A DNA stretch of 45,417 bases from Nocardioides stalactiti (GCF_014180715.1 NZ_JACEFC010000025.1:1-45417), one strand, 5' to 3'. Shown: positions 31,427-40,573, counted from the stretch's first letter. Translations and numbers: made by a program. The notes: generated by a model from the sequence alone, not told the origin.

Positions 31427-32193
31427 CCGGCGGCAGCCTCGAGCAGGTCCTCGGACTCCAGCCGCTTCAACGCACGCCAGGTGAGCACAGTCGCGACCGC
31501 GGTGAAGGCGAAGAACTCGACGAAGACGACCCAGAAGCTGACCGCGCCGTCCCACGCGACCGGGCCCGTCCGGAAGAACGGCATCAGCATGAGGGGCACG
31601 TAGCACGCGGCCGTCAGGAAGCTCATCCAGGCGAACCATCGCGGGAACAACGGGGTCGCGCGCCGGTCGATGAGGACCGCGACGCCGATGGCGATGCTCT
31701 GGATGGCCGAGCAGACGAAGGTGGTGTCGAAGAACATCCAGCCGAAGTCGTAGAGTGTCTGGATCGTCTCCGGCGAGTGGTCCTCGGCCCGGATCGCCGC
31801 GGTGATCCAGATCGTCGCCGGCGTGAAGGTGACCAGGCCGGTGAGCACGCCGCCGATGAACTGGACGTGCGCGAGGATCCCCATGGGGCCCTCGATCCGT
31901 TCGATGACGCGGCTGATGGCAGCGCTCCAGACGACGTACCACGGCCCGCAGAAGGCCATCAGCACCATGCCGATGGTGAGTCCGGTCTGGTGCTCGACGA
32001 AGTAGTCGGCGATCTGCTGCGCGGTCAGGTCGGGCCCCGGCGGAGGCCAGAATCCCGCGAACACGGCGAACCCGAGCAGTCCCGGGACGACGTACAGCAC
32101 GACGAGCAGCAGGCCGATCCTCGTGATGAGGTAGTCCGCGCGCGTCTGGGCGGCGGTCTCCGCCGACGTGGGGCGGGTGTCGCTCATGGTCAT
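31423..32193 (-). CDS. Multi-pass membrane protein, paralogue 1 of the oxidase-like module
   Basis: A 256-aa protein with about seven hydrophobic segments (IGLLLVVLYVVPGLLGFAVFAGFWPP, TIGMVLMAFCGPWYVVWSAAISRVIE, GGVLTGLVTFTPATIWITAAI and others). It follows mceF by 11 nt and begins the first COX-like module. Two ATGs (32193 and 32187) are possible; GAGGAG upstream favours 32193. Its C-terminal half resembles that of the protein at 28776-29480. I recognise no catalytic motif or known family. Confidence 0.72.
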   Translation of the reverse strand: MTMSDTRPTSAETAAQTRADYLITRIGLLLVVLYVVPGLLGFAVFAGFWPPPGPDLTAQQIADYFVEHQTGLTIGMVLMAFCGPWYVVWSAAISRVIERIEGPMGILAHVQFIGGVLTGLVTFTPATIWITAAIRAEDHSPETIQTLYDFGWMFFDTTFVCSAIQSIAIGVAVLIDRRATPLFPRWFAWMSFLTAACYVPLMLMPFFRTGPVAWDGAVSFWVVFVEFFAFTAVATVLTWRALKRLESEDLLEAAAG

Positions 32194-32204
32194 CTCAGGT
32201 CTCC

Positions 32205-33371
32205 TCAGGGACGCAGACAGGCAGCGGCGTCGCCTTCGCGGCGGGCCGGGTCCTGGGGGCAGGGGATGTTGCGAGCGCCTCGGACGGAGCGCGGGTCGTC
32301 GTGCGGTGCCGTGCAGAACACCAGCGGGGTCTTCCGAGGCTCGAGGTCGAACGGCGATGCCCACTCCGAGACCGGCAGGAAGCCCTCGATGCACTCCGGC
32401 GGGTCGTCGAAGTTGGCCAAGGTCAGCCGGACCGCCTTGTCGTCGAGCGCCGGCAGGGTGACCGACTGGACCGTCGCCACCGCCAACGGGTAGTCGCTCA
32501 GGATCTGCTGGAGGTAGGGGTCGTAGCGGTTGAGCACTCGCGACACCGTGTTGGTCGCCTGCAGCAGGGGAGGCAGGTCCACCTCGAGGTCGTCGAGGAG
32601 CAGGTTGGTCGTGGCGGTGAACCGCGGGCCGTCGTCGAGGAGCGCGCGGATGTCGTCGTCGCCGGCGCGCAGCTCGTCGGTCACCTGCTGCAGGTTGCTC
32701 GTCAGCCTGACGATGTTGGCCGAGCGACCGTTGATGGTGGAGAGCAGCGGGCCGGCACCACGGATGAGAGCCGCCGTCTGCTCGAAGTTGGCATCGGCGA
32801 GCCGGATCAGGGAAGCCCCGTCGTCGAGGATGGTCTGCAGGTCACCCGTGCGCCAGTCCAGACCCTTGCTCGTCTCCCGGAGCAGGACGGACAGCTCCTG
32901 CTCGTCGAGGCTCTGCACCAGGGCGTAGACGTTGTCGAGGACCGGGCCGATCTCGACGGGCACCGAGGTGCGCGAGAGGGGGATGACGTCGCCGTCCGCC
33001 AGGACGTCGTCACCGCCGTCGCCCGCGGGAACGAGGTCGACGTACTGCTCACCGACGGCGGAGCGGCTGTGGACCTCCGCCCCGACCCCGGCAGGGATGT
33101 CGGTACCGGTGGCGAGGTTCAACCGCGCGACCAGGTGGTCGCCCTCGACCTCCAGCGACTCCACCTTGCCCACCGGGTGGCCGAGGTAGGTCACCTCCGC
33201 ACCCTCGTAGAGCCCGGCTGCCTCCTTGAACTCCGCGTCGACCTCGTAGCGCTGGAAGCCCAAGGTCTCGGGCACCCGCAGGAAGGTCATCGCGAGCACG
33301 ACGATGCCGACGACCGACGCGATGCCGAACGCGATGAGCTGCTTCTTGATCAGAGGCGAGGCGCCCTTCAT
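32205..33371 (-). CDS. mceF: Mce-family protein, MceF position
   Basis: Sixth substrate-tunnel subunit of the Mce importer (388 aa). An N-terminal helix (LIAFGIASVVGIVVLAMTFL) anchors it, followed by the MCE/MlaD domain (VDAEFKEAAGLYEGAEVTYLGHPVGKVESLEVEGDHLVARLNL) and a long helical region that lines the tunnel. The C-terminus contains several Cys (PPECIEG, VFCTAP, IPCPQD). ATG 33371 shares one base with the mceE stop (TGATG type). Substrate (steroid versus fatty acid) cannot be assigned from the sequence. Confidence 0.9.
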   Translation of the reverse strand: MKGASPLIKKQLIAFGIASVVGIVVLAMTFLRVPETLGFQRYEVDAEFKEAAGLYEGAEVTYLGHPVGKVESLEVEGDHLVARLNLATGTDIPAGVGAEVHSRSAVGEQYVDLVPAGDGGDDVLADGDVIPLSRTSVPVEIGPVLDNVYALVQSLDEQELSVLLRETSKGLDWRTGDLQTILDDGASLIRLADANFEQTAALIRGAGPLLSTINGRSANIVRLTSNLQQVTDELRAGDDDIRALLDDGPRFTATTNLLLDDLEVDLPPLLQATNTVSRVLNRYDPYLQQILSDYPLAVATVQSVTLPALDDKAVRLTLANFDDPPECIEGFLPVSEWASPFDLEPRKTPLVFCTAPHDDPRSVRGARNIPCPQDPARREGDAAACLRP

Positions 33372-34627
33372 CAGTTCCCTCCTCCGGTGAGGCCGCCGAG
33401 AAGACCCTCGAGCGAGGGCAGACCGGGGGCGGCTGACTGTTCGTTCGACTGCTCGCCCGCCGACGTACCGCCACCCTGCTGGCTGGGGGTCGTCTGGAGC
33501 CCGTTGAGGAGCCCGGTGACGCCGCTCAGGGTTCCCCCGAGGCCGAGCGAGTCGAGGAGCGCGCCGACGTCCAACCCGGGGAAGCCCGGAAGGCCCGGCG
33601 TGCCGTCCGGGGTGATGAACCCGTTCGCGAGCGCCGAGTTGGTCAGATCGAGGACCAGGCCGAGGTTGCAGTAGGAGCCACGGCAGGCGTTGGTGACCGT
33701 CTCGGGCGCGAACGGGAACGTCACGGCAAAGCCCAGAGCGGTCACCGTGGCGTCTCCGGCCCGGAGGATCCCCTCGAACACGGGGCGCAGGTTCTCGAGG
33801 TCGGCGACGAGGTCGTCGCGCACATCGCGGACCAGCGGCACCACGACCTCGGCAAGACCGTCGAGGGCCTGGAGAGCCTGGGTGAGGTCGGGGCGCCGGT
33901 CCGAGAGGACGGCGAGCGCGGGGCCGATCTCGTCGAGCGCGCGCGTGATGACCTCACGCTGGCCGGCGTACTTCTTCGACACGGTGGCCAGGTCACGGAC
34001 GGTGGCGATGATGTCGTCGCGCTGCTCGTCGAGCGCTCCGAGGAACCCGTCGAGTCGCGGCAACAGGTCACCGACCGCGCCGTCGTTGCCAGCGAGCACC
34101 CGGTTGAGCTCGGTCGTGATCGTGCTGATCTGCTCCAGGCCCCCACCGTTGAGGGTGACCGACGCAGCGGAGAGCACCTGCTCGGTCGACGGATAGGCGT
34201 GGCCTCGCTCGAGCGGGATCCGGTCGCCGTCGGCGAGCACGCCCTTCGCGTCACCCGGCGCGGACAGCTCGACGTACGACGCTCCCAGCAGCGTGTTGAC
34301 GCCGACGCTCGCGACGGCGTTCGCCGGCAGCTCGACGTCGGGCTCGATGCTGAGGACCGCCTCGGCGTGCCAGTCGACGGCGTTGATCTCGCGCACCGTG
34401 CCGACCGCGATGTCGCCGACCTTGACCTGGGCGTTGGGGGTGAGGGTGCCCACGTCAGGCAGCTCGACGACGACCTCGATGGCGTCGTCCCCGGTGCCCG
34501 TGCCGCCCGGGAGAGCCATCTCCCCCACCCCGTCGAAGCGGCATCCCACCAACGCGAGGCAAGCGGCAGCCACGACCGCCGTCGTGTGCGCGGGCCTGCG
34601 GATTCCCTTGCGCGGAGTCGTCATCAC
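33371..34627 (-). CDS. mceE: Mce-family lipoprotein, MceE position
   Basis: A 418-aa lipoprotein: the basic start MMTTPRKGIRRP and lipobox LVGC with Cys29, as in mycobacterial LprK/MceE. The MCE domain (DDAIEVVVELPDVGTLTPNAQVKVGDIAVGTVREI) and the helical tunnel region with NRVLAGNDGAVGDLLPRLD follow. The tail has a GLPGFPGLDVGALLDSLG collagen-like bit and a Gly/Leu-rich end. ATG 34627 overlaps the mceD stop as ATGA. Confidence 0.9.
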   Translation of the reverse strand: MMTTPRKGIRRPAHTTAVVAAACLALVGCRFDGVGEMALPGGTGTGDDAIEVVVELPDVGTLTPNAQVKVGDIAVGTVREINAVDWHAEAVLSIEPDVELPANAVASVGVNTLLGASYVELSAPGDAKGVLADGDRIPLERGHAYPSTEQVLSAASVTLNGGGLEQISTITTELNRVLAGNDGAVGDLLPRLDGFLGALDEQRDDIIATVRDLATVSKKYAGQREVITRALDEIGPALAVLSDRRPDLTQALQALDGLAEVVVPLVRDVRDDLVADLENLRPVFEGILRAGDATVTALGFAVTFPFAPETVTNACRGSYCNLGLVLDLTNSALANGFITPDGTPGLPGFPGLDVGALLDSLGLGGTLSGVTGLLNGLQTTPSQQGGGTSAGEQSNEQSAAPGLPSLEGLLGGLTGGGN

Positions 34628-35760
34628 ATGCCTCCCAGGAGGACGAGCAACGCACTGAGGAGCTGCTGGGACTGCGGGCTGCCGGCGACCTGGTCGAGCA
34701 GGTCACCGATGAGTCGGTCGCACAGCTCCTGCGTCCCCTGGGCGTTGGTGCCTGCAGCCCCACCCATCGCACCGCAGATGAGCGCACCCGGCGAGTTGAC
34801 GTTGGCAGCGTGCAGGTCCACACCGACGGCGTTCTGCTTCTGGTGGTAGGACTCGGTGAGGTTCTCCAGAGCGTTCGGAGCGACGTGGAGGATCTGCGCC
34901 AGGTCGCCCTGCTGGCGCGCGACCACGCTGATGACGTCCGTCAGTCCCCGCATGGCCTTGGTGAGACCGCCGCGGTTCGTGGCGACGAACCCCTCGACGT
35001 CGCCGACGGCCTTCGACAGGTCCCGGAGGGCCGCCCGCACCAGGTGCTTGTCGTCAGCGAGCAGCTGCGAGACGGCGTCGAGCCGCTCCAGGAACTCCCC
35101 GATCTGGACGTCGCTCTGCCCGAGCGCCGTCACGAACACCTGGAGGTTGCGTACGACGGAGAACGCGTCGTCCCCGCCGGAGTTGAGGACCTCGATGGCG
35201 CCTGCCAGGTCGGAGATCGTCTGGTTGAGCGTTCCGCCCTGTCCTCGCAGCGCGCCCGAGGTCGCGTCGATGACGTCGGAGAGTGCCCCGTCCTTGTTGG
35301 CGCCCCGCGGGCCGAGGGCGACGGCGATGTCGTTGAGCTGACCCTTGATGTCGTCCCACTCGACCGGGACCGCGGTGCGCTCCTCGGGGATGGTCGCACC
35401 GTCAGGGAGCTTGGCACCGCTGATGTACTGCGGCGTCAGCTGGATGTAGCGACTGCTCACCAGGGACGGCGCGACGATGACGGCCCTGGCCTCGGCCGGC
35501 ACGTCGATGCCCTCGACGTGGAACTCGACGCGGACCCGGCCGTCCTCCGGCTCGATGTCGTCGATCTTGCCGACGGGCACACCGAGGACGCGGACCTCGT
35601 CACCGGCGTAGATGCCGTCGGTGCTCTCGAAGTAGGCGACCAGGTCGGTGCGATCGGAGCGGTTCCACCCGGCTGCGACGACCCCGAGCAGGACGACGAA
35701 GACAAGCAGCACCACCAGCCACGGCTTCTGCGGGCGGGACAAGCGTCGGTTCCCGGTCAT
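34624..35760 (-). CDS. mceD: Mce-family protein, MceD position
   Basis: A 378-aa subunit. An N-terminal anchor helix (PWLVVLLVFVVLLGVVAAGW) precedes the MCE domain (LVAYFESTDGIYAGDEVRVLGVPVGKIDDIEPEDGRVRVEFHV) and a helical domain. Near the C-terminus ALICGAMGGAAGTNAQGTQELCDRLIGDLL contains two Cys that may pair. ATG 35760 overlaps the mceC stop as ATGA and its stop overlaps mceE the same way. Confidence 0.9.
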   Translation of the reverse strand: MTGNRRLSRPQKPWLVVLLVFVVLLGVVAAGWNRSDRTDLVAYFESTDGIYAGDEVRVLGVPVGKIDDIEPEDGRVRVEFHVEGIDVPAEARAVIVAPSLVSSRYIQLTPQYISGAKLPDGATIPEERTAVPVEWDDIKGQLNDIAVALGPRGANKDGALSDVIDATSGALRGQGGTLNQTISDLAGAIEVLNSGGDDAFSVVRNLQVFVTALGQSDVQIGEFLERLDAVSQLLADDKHLVRAALRDLSKAVGDVEGFVATNRGGLTKAMRGLTDVISVVARQQGDLAQILHVAPNALENLTESYHQKQNAVGVDLHAANVNSPGALICGAMGGAAGTNAQGTQELCDRLIGDLLDQVAGSPQSQQLLSALLVLLGGM

Positions 35761-36827
35761 CGGAGACCCCCTCGGTCTCGGTCGGAGCTCTGCTCGCGAG
35801 TGACGTCAGCAGGCGCCTGTCGGGGCAGCACATCGGCGAAGTCGACGTTGGGCGTCAGCAGGTTGCCGGGCAGCAGGTTCTGCAGGTAGGCGGTGAAGAA
35901 CTCACCCGAGGAGACGACCTCGCCGAGACCGGTCGCGTAGACGGCCATCCCGCTCAGTGCCTTGCTCAGGTTGTCCTTGTTGTCCTGCAGGGTCCGGATG
36001 ATCGTGTCGAGCGAGTCCAGCGCCGGGCCGAGGCTCTGCTTGTTGTCGGCGACGAACCCGCTGAGCTGTCGCGACATCGAGGAGAGGTTGTTGAGGAGGG
36101 CCGAGATGTCGTCGCGTCGCTCGACGAGCTCGGCGAACAACAGGTTGCCCTGGCCGATGATCTCGGTCATGTCGTCGCTGCGGTCTGCCAGGATCGCGCT
36201 GAACTGGTCGGCGCGGTCGAGGAGCTGTCGGAGCGCCTCGTCACGGCCGTTGATGGTCGCGGAGATCCGGCTGACGCCGCGCAGGGCCTGGCGGATCTCC
36301 GGGGTGGCGCCCTCGACGGTGACGGCAACCTGCTCGAGCGCCTTCGCGACCTGCTTCACGTCGATCTGCGAGGTCTCGGACTCCAGGTCCGTGAGCGCCT
36401 CGGTGACGTCGTAGGGGACCGAGGTGCGTTCGACCGGGATGACCGCGCCCTCTGCCAGAGCGCCCTCGCCGAAGCTCACCAGCTCCAGCGCCTTGTCGCC
36501 GAGGACCGTGTCGATGCTGACCTCGGCGGTCGTCTCGTCGCCGAGCTCGACACTGGTCTCGGTGATGGTGAACTCGACGTCGACGCCCTCGTCCCCGAGC
36601 TCGACACTGTCCACACGACCCACGTGGAGGCCACTGACCCGGACCGGGTCACCGGCCTTGAGGCCGGCGGCCTCGGGCAGGACCGCCTGGTAGTGACGGC
36701 CGTAGAGGCTCAGGACCGAGGAGAAGTTGAGGACGAGGAGGACGCTCGCCACCAGCCAGGCCACGACGATGAGGCCCAGCGGAAGCGGGTTCCGCTCGCG
36801 GAACATCTTGATCTGCATCAGTTGCAC
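35757..36827 (-). CDS. mceC: Mce-family protein, MceC position
   Basis: A 356-aa subunit. The anchor is LGLIVVAWLVASVLLVLNFSSV, followed by the MCE domain (YQAVLPEAAGLKAGDPVRVSGLHVGRVDSVEL) and coiled helical repeats with RDEALRQLLDRADQFSAILADRSDDM. It overlaps mceB by 10 bp and mceD by ATGA. The C-terminal LLPGNLLTPNVDFADVLPRQAP is typical for this position. Confidence 0.9.
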   Translation of the reverse strand: MQLMQIKMFRERNPLPLGLIVVAWLVASVLLVLNFSSVLSLYGRHYQAVLPEAAGLKAGDPVRVSGLHVGRVDSVELGDEGVDVEFTITETSVELGDETTAEVSIDTVLGDKALELVSFGEGALAEGAVIPVERTSVPYDVTEALTDLESETSQIDVKQVAKALEQVAVTVEGATPEIRQALRGVSRISATINGRDEALRQLLDRADQFSAILADRSDDMTEIIGQGNLLFAELVERRDDISALLNNLSSMSRQLSGFVADNKQSLGPALDSLDTIIRTLQDNKDNLSKALSGMAVYATGLGEVVSSGEFFTAYLQNLLPGNLLTPNVDFADVLPRQAPADVTREQSSDRDRGGLR

Positions 36828-37834
36828 CGTTCGACTTGGCTCTGCACGGCGGGCGTCTTGATGGGCTTGCCGCCAGGGCCGGTGATCTTGATCTGCACCG
36901 AGCAGAGGTAGAAGTTGAAGAACGTTCCGTGCGAACCGATCCGGTCGAGGGTCTGGTAGGCGGCCGGCAACGAGTCGAGGACCTTGTTGAGGGTCTTCGT
37001 GTTCGTGTTCAGCAGTCCCGCCAGCCGGTCGACGGCGATCACCGTGGACCGGAACGGACCTCGGACGCGCCCGAACAGGTCGGTCAGCTCCGCAGCCATG
37101 CTGTTGATGGCCACGACCGACGTGGTGATCGGGTCCCGGTCCTCTGCCAGCCCCGTCACCAGCCTCTTGAACTGCGTGATCGTCTGTCGGAGCTGGGCGT
37201 CGCGCGAGTCCAGGCTGCCCAGGAGGACGTTCATGTTGTCGATCAGGGACGTGATGGCCTCGCTGTCGTCGGCGAGGCCGTTGGTCAGCGACGAGGTCCT
37301 GGCGAGGAGCGACTCGATGGTGCCGCCACGGCCCTGGAGGGTGGAGATGAGGTTGGTCGCCAGCTCGTTGACCTGCTCCGGCTGGAGCCCGCGGAAAAGC
37401 GGGCGGAACCCGTTGAGCAGGACGTCGAGGTCCAGCGCGGGCGTTGCGAGCCGAGCGGGGATGACGGAGCCAGGCTCGAGCTCCTCTCCGACCCCCGGCT
37501 GCTGGCGCAGCTCGAGGTAGCGGTCACCGAGCAGGTTCTCGTAGCGCACCAGCACCTGGGTGCGGTCGGTCAGCGTCTGGCCGGACTCCACGTGGAAGGA
37601 GACGCGCACCATGTTGTCGTCGATGACCTCGAGCCCGTCGACCTGACCGACCCGAACACCGGCGACCCGGACGACATCACCCGCCTGCAGCCCGGTGACG
37701 TCGTTCATCTCGACCTGGTAGTCGTTGCTCGGGCCCAGCCGTACCTCCCCGAGGGTGAGGTAGAGCAGGGCTGCCGTCAGCGCTCCGACGATGCCGAAGA
37801 CGGCCAACCGGATCGCGTCGCCGCGGATCTTCAC
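36818..37834 (-). CDS. mceB: Mce-family protein, MceB position
   Basis: A 338-aa subunit. The anchor helix LAVFGIVGALTAALLYLTLG leads into the MCE domain (YQVEMNDVTGLQAGDVVRVAGVRVGQVDGLEVIDDNMVRVSFHV) and the helical region (FKRLVTGLAEDRDPITTSVVAINSM). The end, NFYLCSVQIKITGPGG, carries a Cys seen in many MceB proteins. ATG 37834 overlaps the mceA stop as ATGA. Confidence 0.9.
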   Translation of the reverse strand: MKIRGDAIRLAVFGIVGALTAALLYLTLGEVRLGPSNDYQVEMNDVTGLQAGDVVRVAGVRVGQVDGLEVIDDNMVRVSFHVESGQTLTDRTQVLVRYENLLGDRYLELRQQPGVGEELEPGSVIPARLATPALDLDVLLNGFRPLFRGLQPEQVNELATNLISTLQGRGGTIESLLARTSSLTNGLADDSEAITSLIDNMNVLLGSLDSRDAQLRQTITQFKRLVTGLAEDRDPITTSVVAINSMAAELTDLFGRVRGPFRSTVIAVDRLAGLLNTNTKTLNKVLDSLPAAYQTLDRIGSHGTFFNFYLCSVQIKITGPGGKPIKTPAVQSQVERCN

Positions 37835-38907
37835 TGGGGGGTCCCCCTCTCGGGCACCGGGACCTGGCTCGGGGACAGCACCGGCAGGCCGTGACAGTTC
37901 GGGCCTCGACCACGCGGGTAGCTCGGCAGGTCGTCCGGCGCGGTGTACTTGGAGAGCTTCGAGCGGACGCTCACCAGCGCACGCAGCGTCGCGTCCGTGC
38001 CGCCGATCACGTCGGCCATGATCTGGCGGGTGCGGTCGAGGCCGAGGATGAAGCAGGGCAGCTCGGTGGCGTAGGCACGCAGCGTCCCGGAGGGCAGGTT
38101 CAGGCCCCGCACCAAGGCGCCGAGCGCGTCCGCGTTCAGGCCCAGGACCTCGGCGCCGCGACCACCGAGGATCGTGAGGTCGAGGAGGAGGGTCTCCAGG
38201 GCTGCGTCCTTGTCGACGACCGTCCCCGCAGTGACGGTCGCGTTGCGCAGGATGGAGATGAGGGCCGGCGACACCTCGACGGCGACCCGGGCGAAGCGGG
38301 CGACCTGGAGGAGGTCCTCGCGCAGCTGCGGGAGGAGCGGCTGGAGCTTGGTCAGGTAGTCGTCGGCCTGCGCAGCGAAGGCGGCCATCTGGTCACCACG
38401 CCCGCTCAGCGTCGTCGCCAGGACCGTGAGCGTCTGGTTCAGGTCGGCGACGTCGACGCCCGACAGCACGCGCTGGAGGCTGTCGAAGACGGTGTTGACC
38501 TCAGTCGTCACCCCGAGCGTCGACAACGTCGCTCCCTCGCTGAGCCGGCCGTCGCCGGACCGCGACACCAGCTCGACGTACTTCGCGCCGAAGACGGTGG
38601 AAGCCCGGATGTCGGCGACGACGTCGGAGGGAACCTGGTCGAACTTGTCACGATCGATCTCGAGCACGATCTGCGCCTCGCCGTCGACCAGCTCGACCGA
38701 CCCGACCCGGCCGATCTCGACCCCGCGCAGCTTCACCTTGTTGCCCGGGTCCATCACCAGACCGGCGCGCGCGGTCACGACGGTGACCTCGACGGGGTCG
38801 GCGAACGCGCGCGTGTAGAAGGCCGCAGTCAGGCTGAACCCCGCGGCGATGGTGAGCACCATCGCCAGGGCGCCCAGACGCACCTTGTTCGACTCGTTCA
38901 TCCTCAT
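37831..38907 (-). CDS. mceA: Mce-family protein, MceA position
   Basis: A 358-aa subunit, first of the Mce series. After the anchor (GALAMVLTIAAGFSLTAAFY) the MCE domain reads VEVTVVTARAGLVMDPGNKVKLRGVEIGRVGSVEL, with the AGLVMDPG and VKLRGVEIG elements that are typical of MceA. The helical part (DADYLTKLQPLLPQLREDLL-like) follows. It starts 4 nt after yrbEB and overlaps mceB. An arginine/proline-rich tail ends PVPERGTPQ. Confidence 0.92.
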   Translation of the reverse strand: MRMNESNKVRLGALAMVLTIAAGFSLTAAFYTRAFADPVEVTVVTARAGLVMDPGNKVKLRGVEIGRVGSVELVDGEAQIVLEIDRDKFDQVPSDVVADIRASTVFGAKYVELVSRSGDGRLSEGATLSTLGVTTEVNTVFDSLQRVLSGVDVADLNQTLTVLATTLSGRGDQMAAFAAQADDYLTKLQPLLPQLREDLLQVARFARVAVEVSPALISILRNATVTAGTVVDKDAALETLLLDLTILGGRGAEVLGLNADALGALVRGLNLPSGTLRAYATELPCFILGLDRTRQIMADVIGGTDATLRALVSVRSKLSKYTAPDDLPSYPRGRGPNCHGLPVLSPSQVPVPERGTPQ

Positions 38908-38911
38908 CGCG

Positions 38912-39757
38912 TCAGCCCGCCAGGTGGAAGGTGTTGAAGTTGGAGTAGATGGCCATGCCGATGAGCAGGTTCACGATCATGACCCCGCTGAGCGAGGCGC
39001 GGACCGACCGGCCGACCGCCTCGCCCACGCCTGCCGGGCCGCCCTTGGCGTTGTAGCCGTAGTAGGTGTGGACGAGCATCACCACGACGACCATGCCGAG
39101 CACCTGGATGTAGGAGAAGACGATGTCGAGCGGGTGCAGGTAGAGGAAGAAGTAGTGCGAGAAGTTCCCCTGCCCGACGTCGTAGAAGAAGACGAGCAGC
39201 AGGTAGTCGGCGAGGAACCCGCCGAGCGTGGCGAAGACGTAGAGGGGGGTGATGACGATCATCCCGGCGACGACCCGCGTCGTCGCGAGGTAGGGCAGCG
39301 AGGGGATCGCCATGACGTCCAGCGCGTCGATCTCCTCGCTGATGCGCATCGCGCCGAGCTGCGAGGTCGTCGCCGCCCCCAGGGTGACGGAGAGCGCGAC
39401 GCCGGCGAGCAGCGGAGTGGACAACCGTGCGGTGAAGAACGCCGCCAGGAGCGGGCTGAGGGAACCGACCCCGATGCTGGAGGAGGACTCGAAGCCCTGG
39501 GCCGCGGCCACGGCACCGGCGAAGAACGTGATCGAGGTGACGATCACGACCGAGCCGCCGATCAGGGCGAGGGCACCGGTCCCGGTCCCGAGCTCGGCGA
39601 TGAGCTTGAGGATCTCGCCGGGGTGCTTGCGCACCGCGCGCGGGATGCCACCCAGGACGCGGGCGTAGAAGAGGCCTTGGGCGCCGATCGCTTCGATCGC
39701 TCGCTCGGAGGCGGAACGCAGGGACCCCAGCCGGGGCAACGTGGTCGACATGATCAT
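38912..39757 (-). CDS. yrbEB: YrbE-family permease, second subunit (MlaE-like)
   Basis: A 281-aa inner-membrane permease of the MlaE family. Motifs ALIGGSVVIVTSITFFAGAVAAAQGF and GAATTSQLGAMRISEEIDALDVMAIPSLPYLATTRVVAGMIVITPLY are hallmark; ISEEIDALDVM is the ATPase-coupling EExDAL segment. It pairs with YrbEA to form the channel fed by the Mce tunnel. It lies 4 nt after yrbEA and 4 nt before mceA. The MceG/MlaF-type ATPase is not in the window. Confidence 0.93.
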   Translation of the reverse strand: MIMSTTLPRLGSLRSASERAIEAIGAQGLFYARVLGGIPRAVRKHPGEILKLIAELGTGTGALALIGGSVVIVTSITFFAGAVAAAQGFESSSSIGVGSLSPLLAAFFTARLSTPLLAGVALSVTLGAATTSQLGAMRISEEIDALDVMAIPSLPYLATTRVVAGMIVITPLYVFATLGGFLADYLLLVFFYDVGQGNFSHYFFLYLHPLDIVFSYIQVLGMVVVVMLVHTYYGYNAKGGPAGVGEAVGRSVRASLSGVMIVNLLIGMAIYSNFNTFHLAG

Positions 39758-39761
39758 CTCG

Positions 39762-40529
39762 CTAGAGGACGGCGAACTGGACGAGGCTGATGGAGAGGCT
39801 CACGGGGACGAGGACCGCGACCGTGATGACCACGGCTTGGTTGACCGCGTCCCCCACGCCCTTGGACCCGCCGGCCACGTTCAGCCCGCGGTAGCAGGCG
39901 ATGATCGCGGCGATCAGCCCGAACACGAACGCCTTGAACATGCTGACGAAGAGCTCGGGGATGCCGGTGAACAGCGGGATGCTCGCGACGTAGGCACCGG
40001 GCGTGACGCCCTGGAGGTAGACCGAGAAGAAGTAGCCACCGACGAGCCCGCCGGCGCAGATCAGGATGTTCAGGACGAGCGACACCAGGACCGCCGCGAC
40101 CATGCGCGGCACCACCAGGCGCTGGATCGGATCGATCCCGAGGACCTGCATGGCGGCGATCTCCTCGCGGATGGTCCGGGCGGCCAGGTCGGCGCACATC
40201 GCCGTCCCCCCGGCGCCCGCGACCACCACCACCGTCACGAAGGGACCGATCTGCTGGACCGAGGCGATCCCGGCGATCCCGCCCGCGAGGTCCAGGGCAC
40301 CGAGGTCCTTGAGGAGCAGGTTCACCTCGAAGATCACCAGGAGGGTGAAGCCCAGCATCACCAGCAGGGTGGGTACGAGCGAGACCCTCGCGATGAACCA
40401 CGCCTGCTGGATAGCCTCGCGCCACGAGAAGCGGCGGGTGAACATGATGACGAGTGCGTCGAGCGACATCGCGAGGACGTCTCCGAGCGCGCGGGTCGGC
40501 TTCGCCGCCAGCTCCAGGCCACTCGCCAT
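39762..40529 (-). CDS. yrbEA: YrbE-family permease, first subunit (MlaE-like)
   Basis: A 255-aa MlaE-family permease. It begins with ATG 40529. VVVVAGAGGTAMCADLAARTIREEIAAMQVLGIDPIQRLVVPRMVAAVLVSL includes the TIREEIAAMQVLG coupling helix. It opens the mce operon. The upstream gap (40530-40670) has the palindromic TTTTGAACCTAGATTAAGG element and separates it from a divergent SDR gene. Family assignment is firm. Confidence 0.93.
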   Translation of the reverse strand: MASGLELAAKPTRALGDVLAMSLDALVIMFTRRFSWREAIQQAWFIARVSLVPTLLVMLGFTLLVIFEVNLLLKDLGALDLAGGIAGIASVQQIGPFVTVVVVAGAGGTAMCADLAARTIREEIAAMQVLGIDPIQRLVVPRMVAAVLVSLVLNILICAGGLVGGYFFSVYLQGVTPGAYVASIPLFTGIPELFVSMFKAFVFGLIAAIIACYRGLNVAGGSKGVGDAVNQAVVITVAVLVPVSLSISLVQFAVL

Positions 40530-40573
40530 CGGTTGCTCGCCCCCGTGCTCCTGCCGCAGCCCAGACTGCAGAC

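Noticed and set aside
27877..32193. A terminal cytochrome c oxidase or nitric oxide reductase operon
   Set aside because: Only subunit III- and IV-like genes exist; no subunit I or II, heme- or copper-binding catalytic protein is encoded here.
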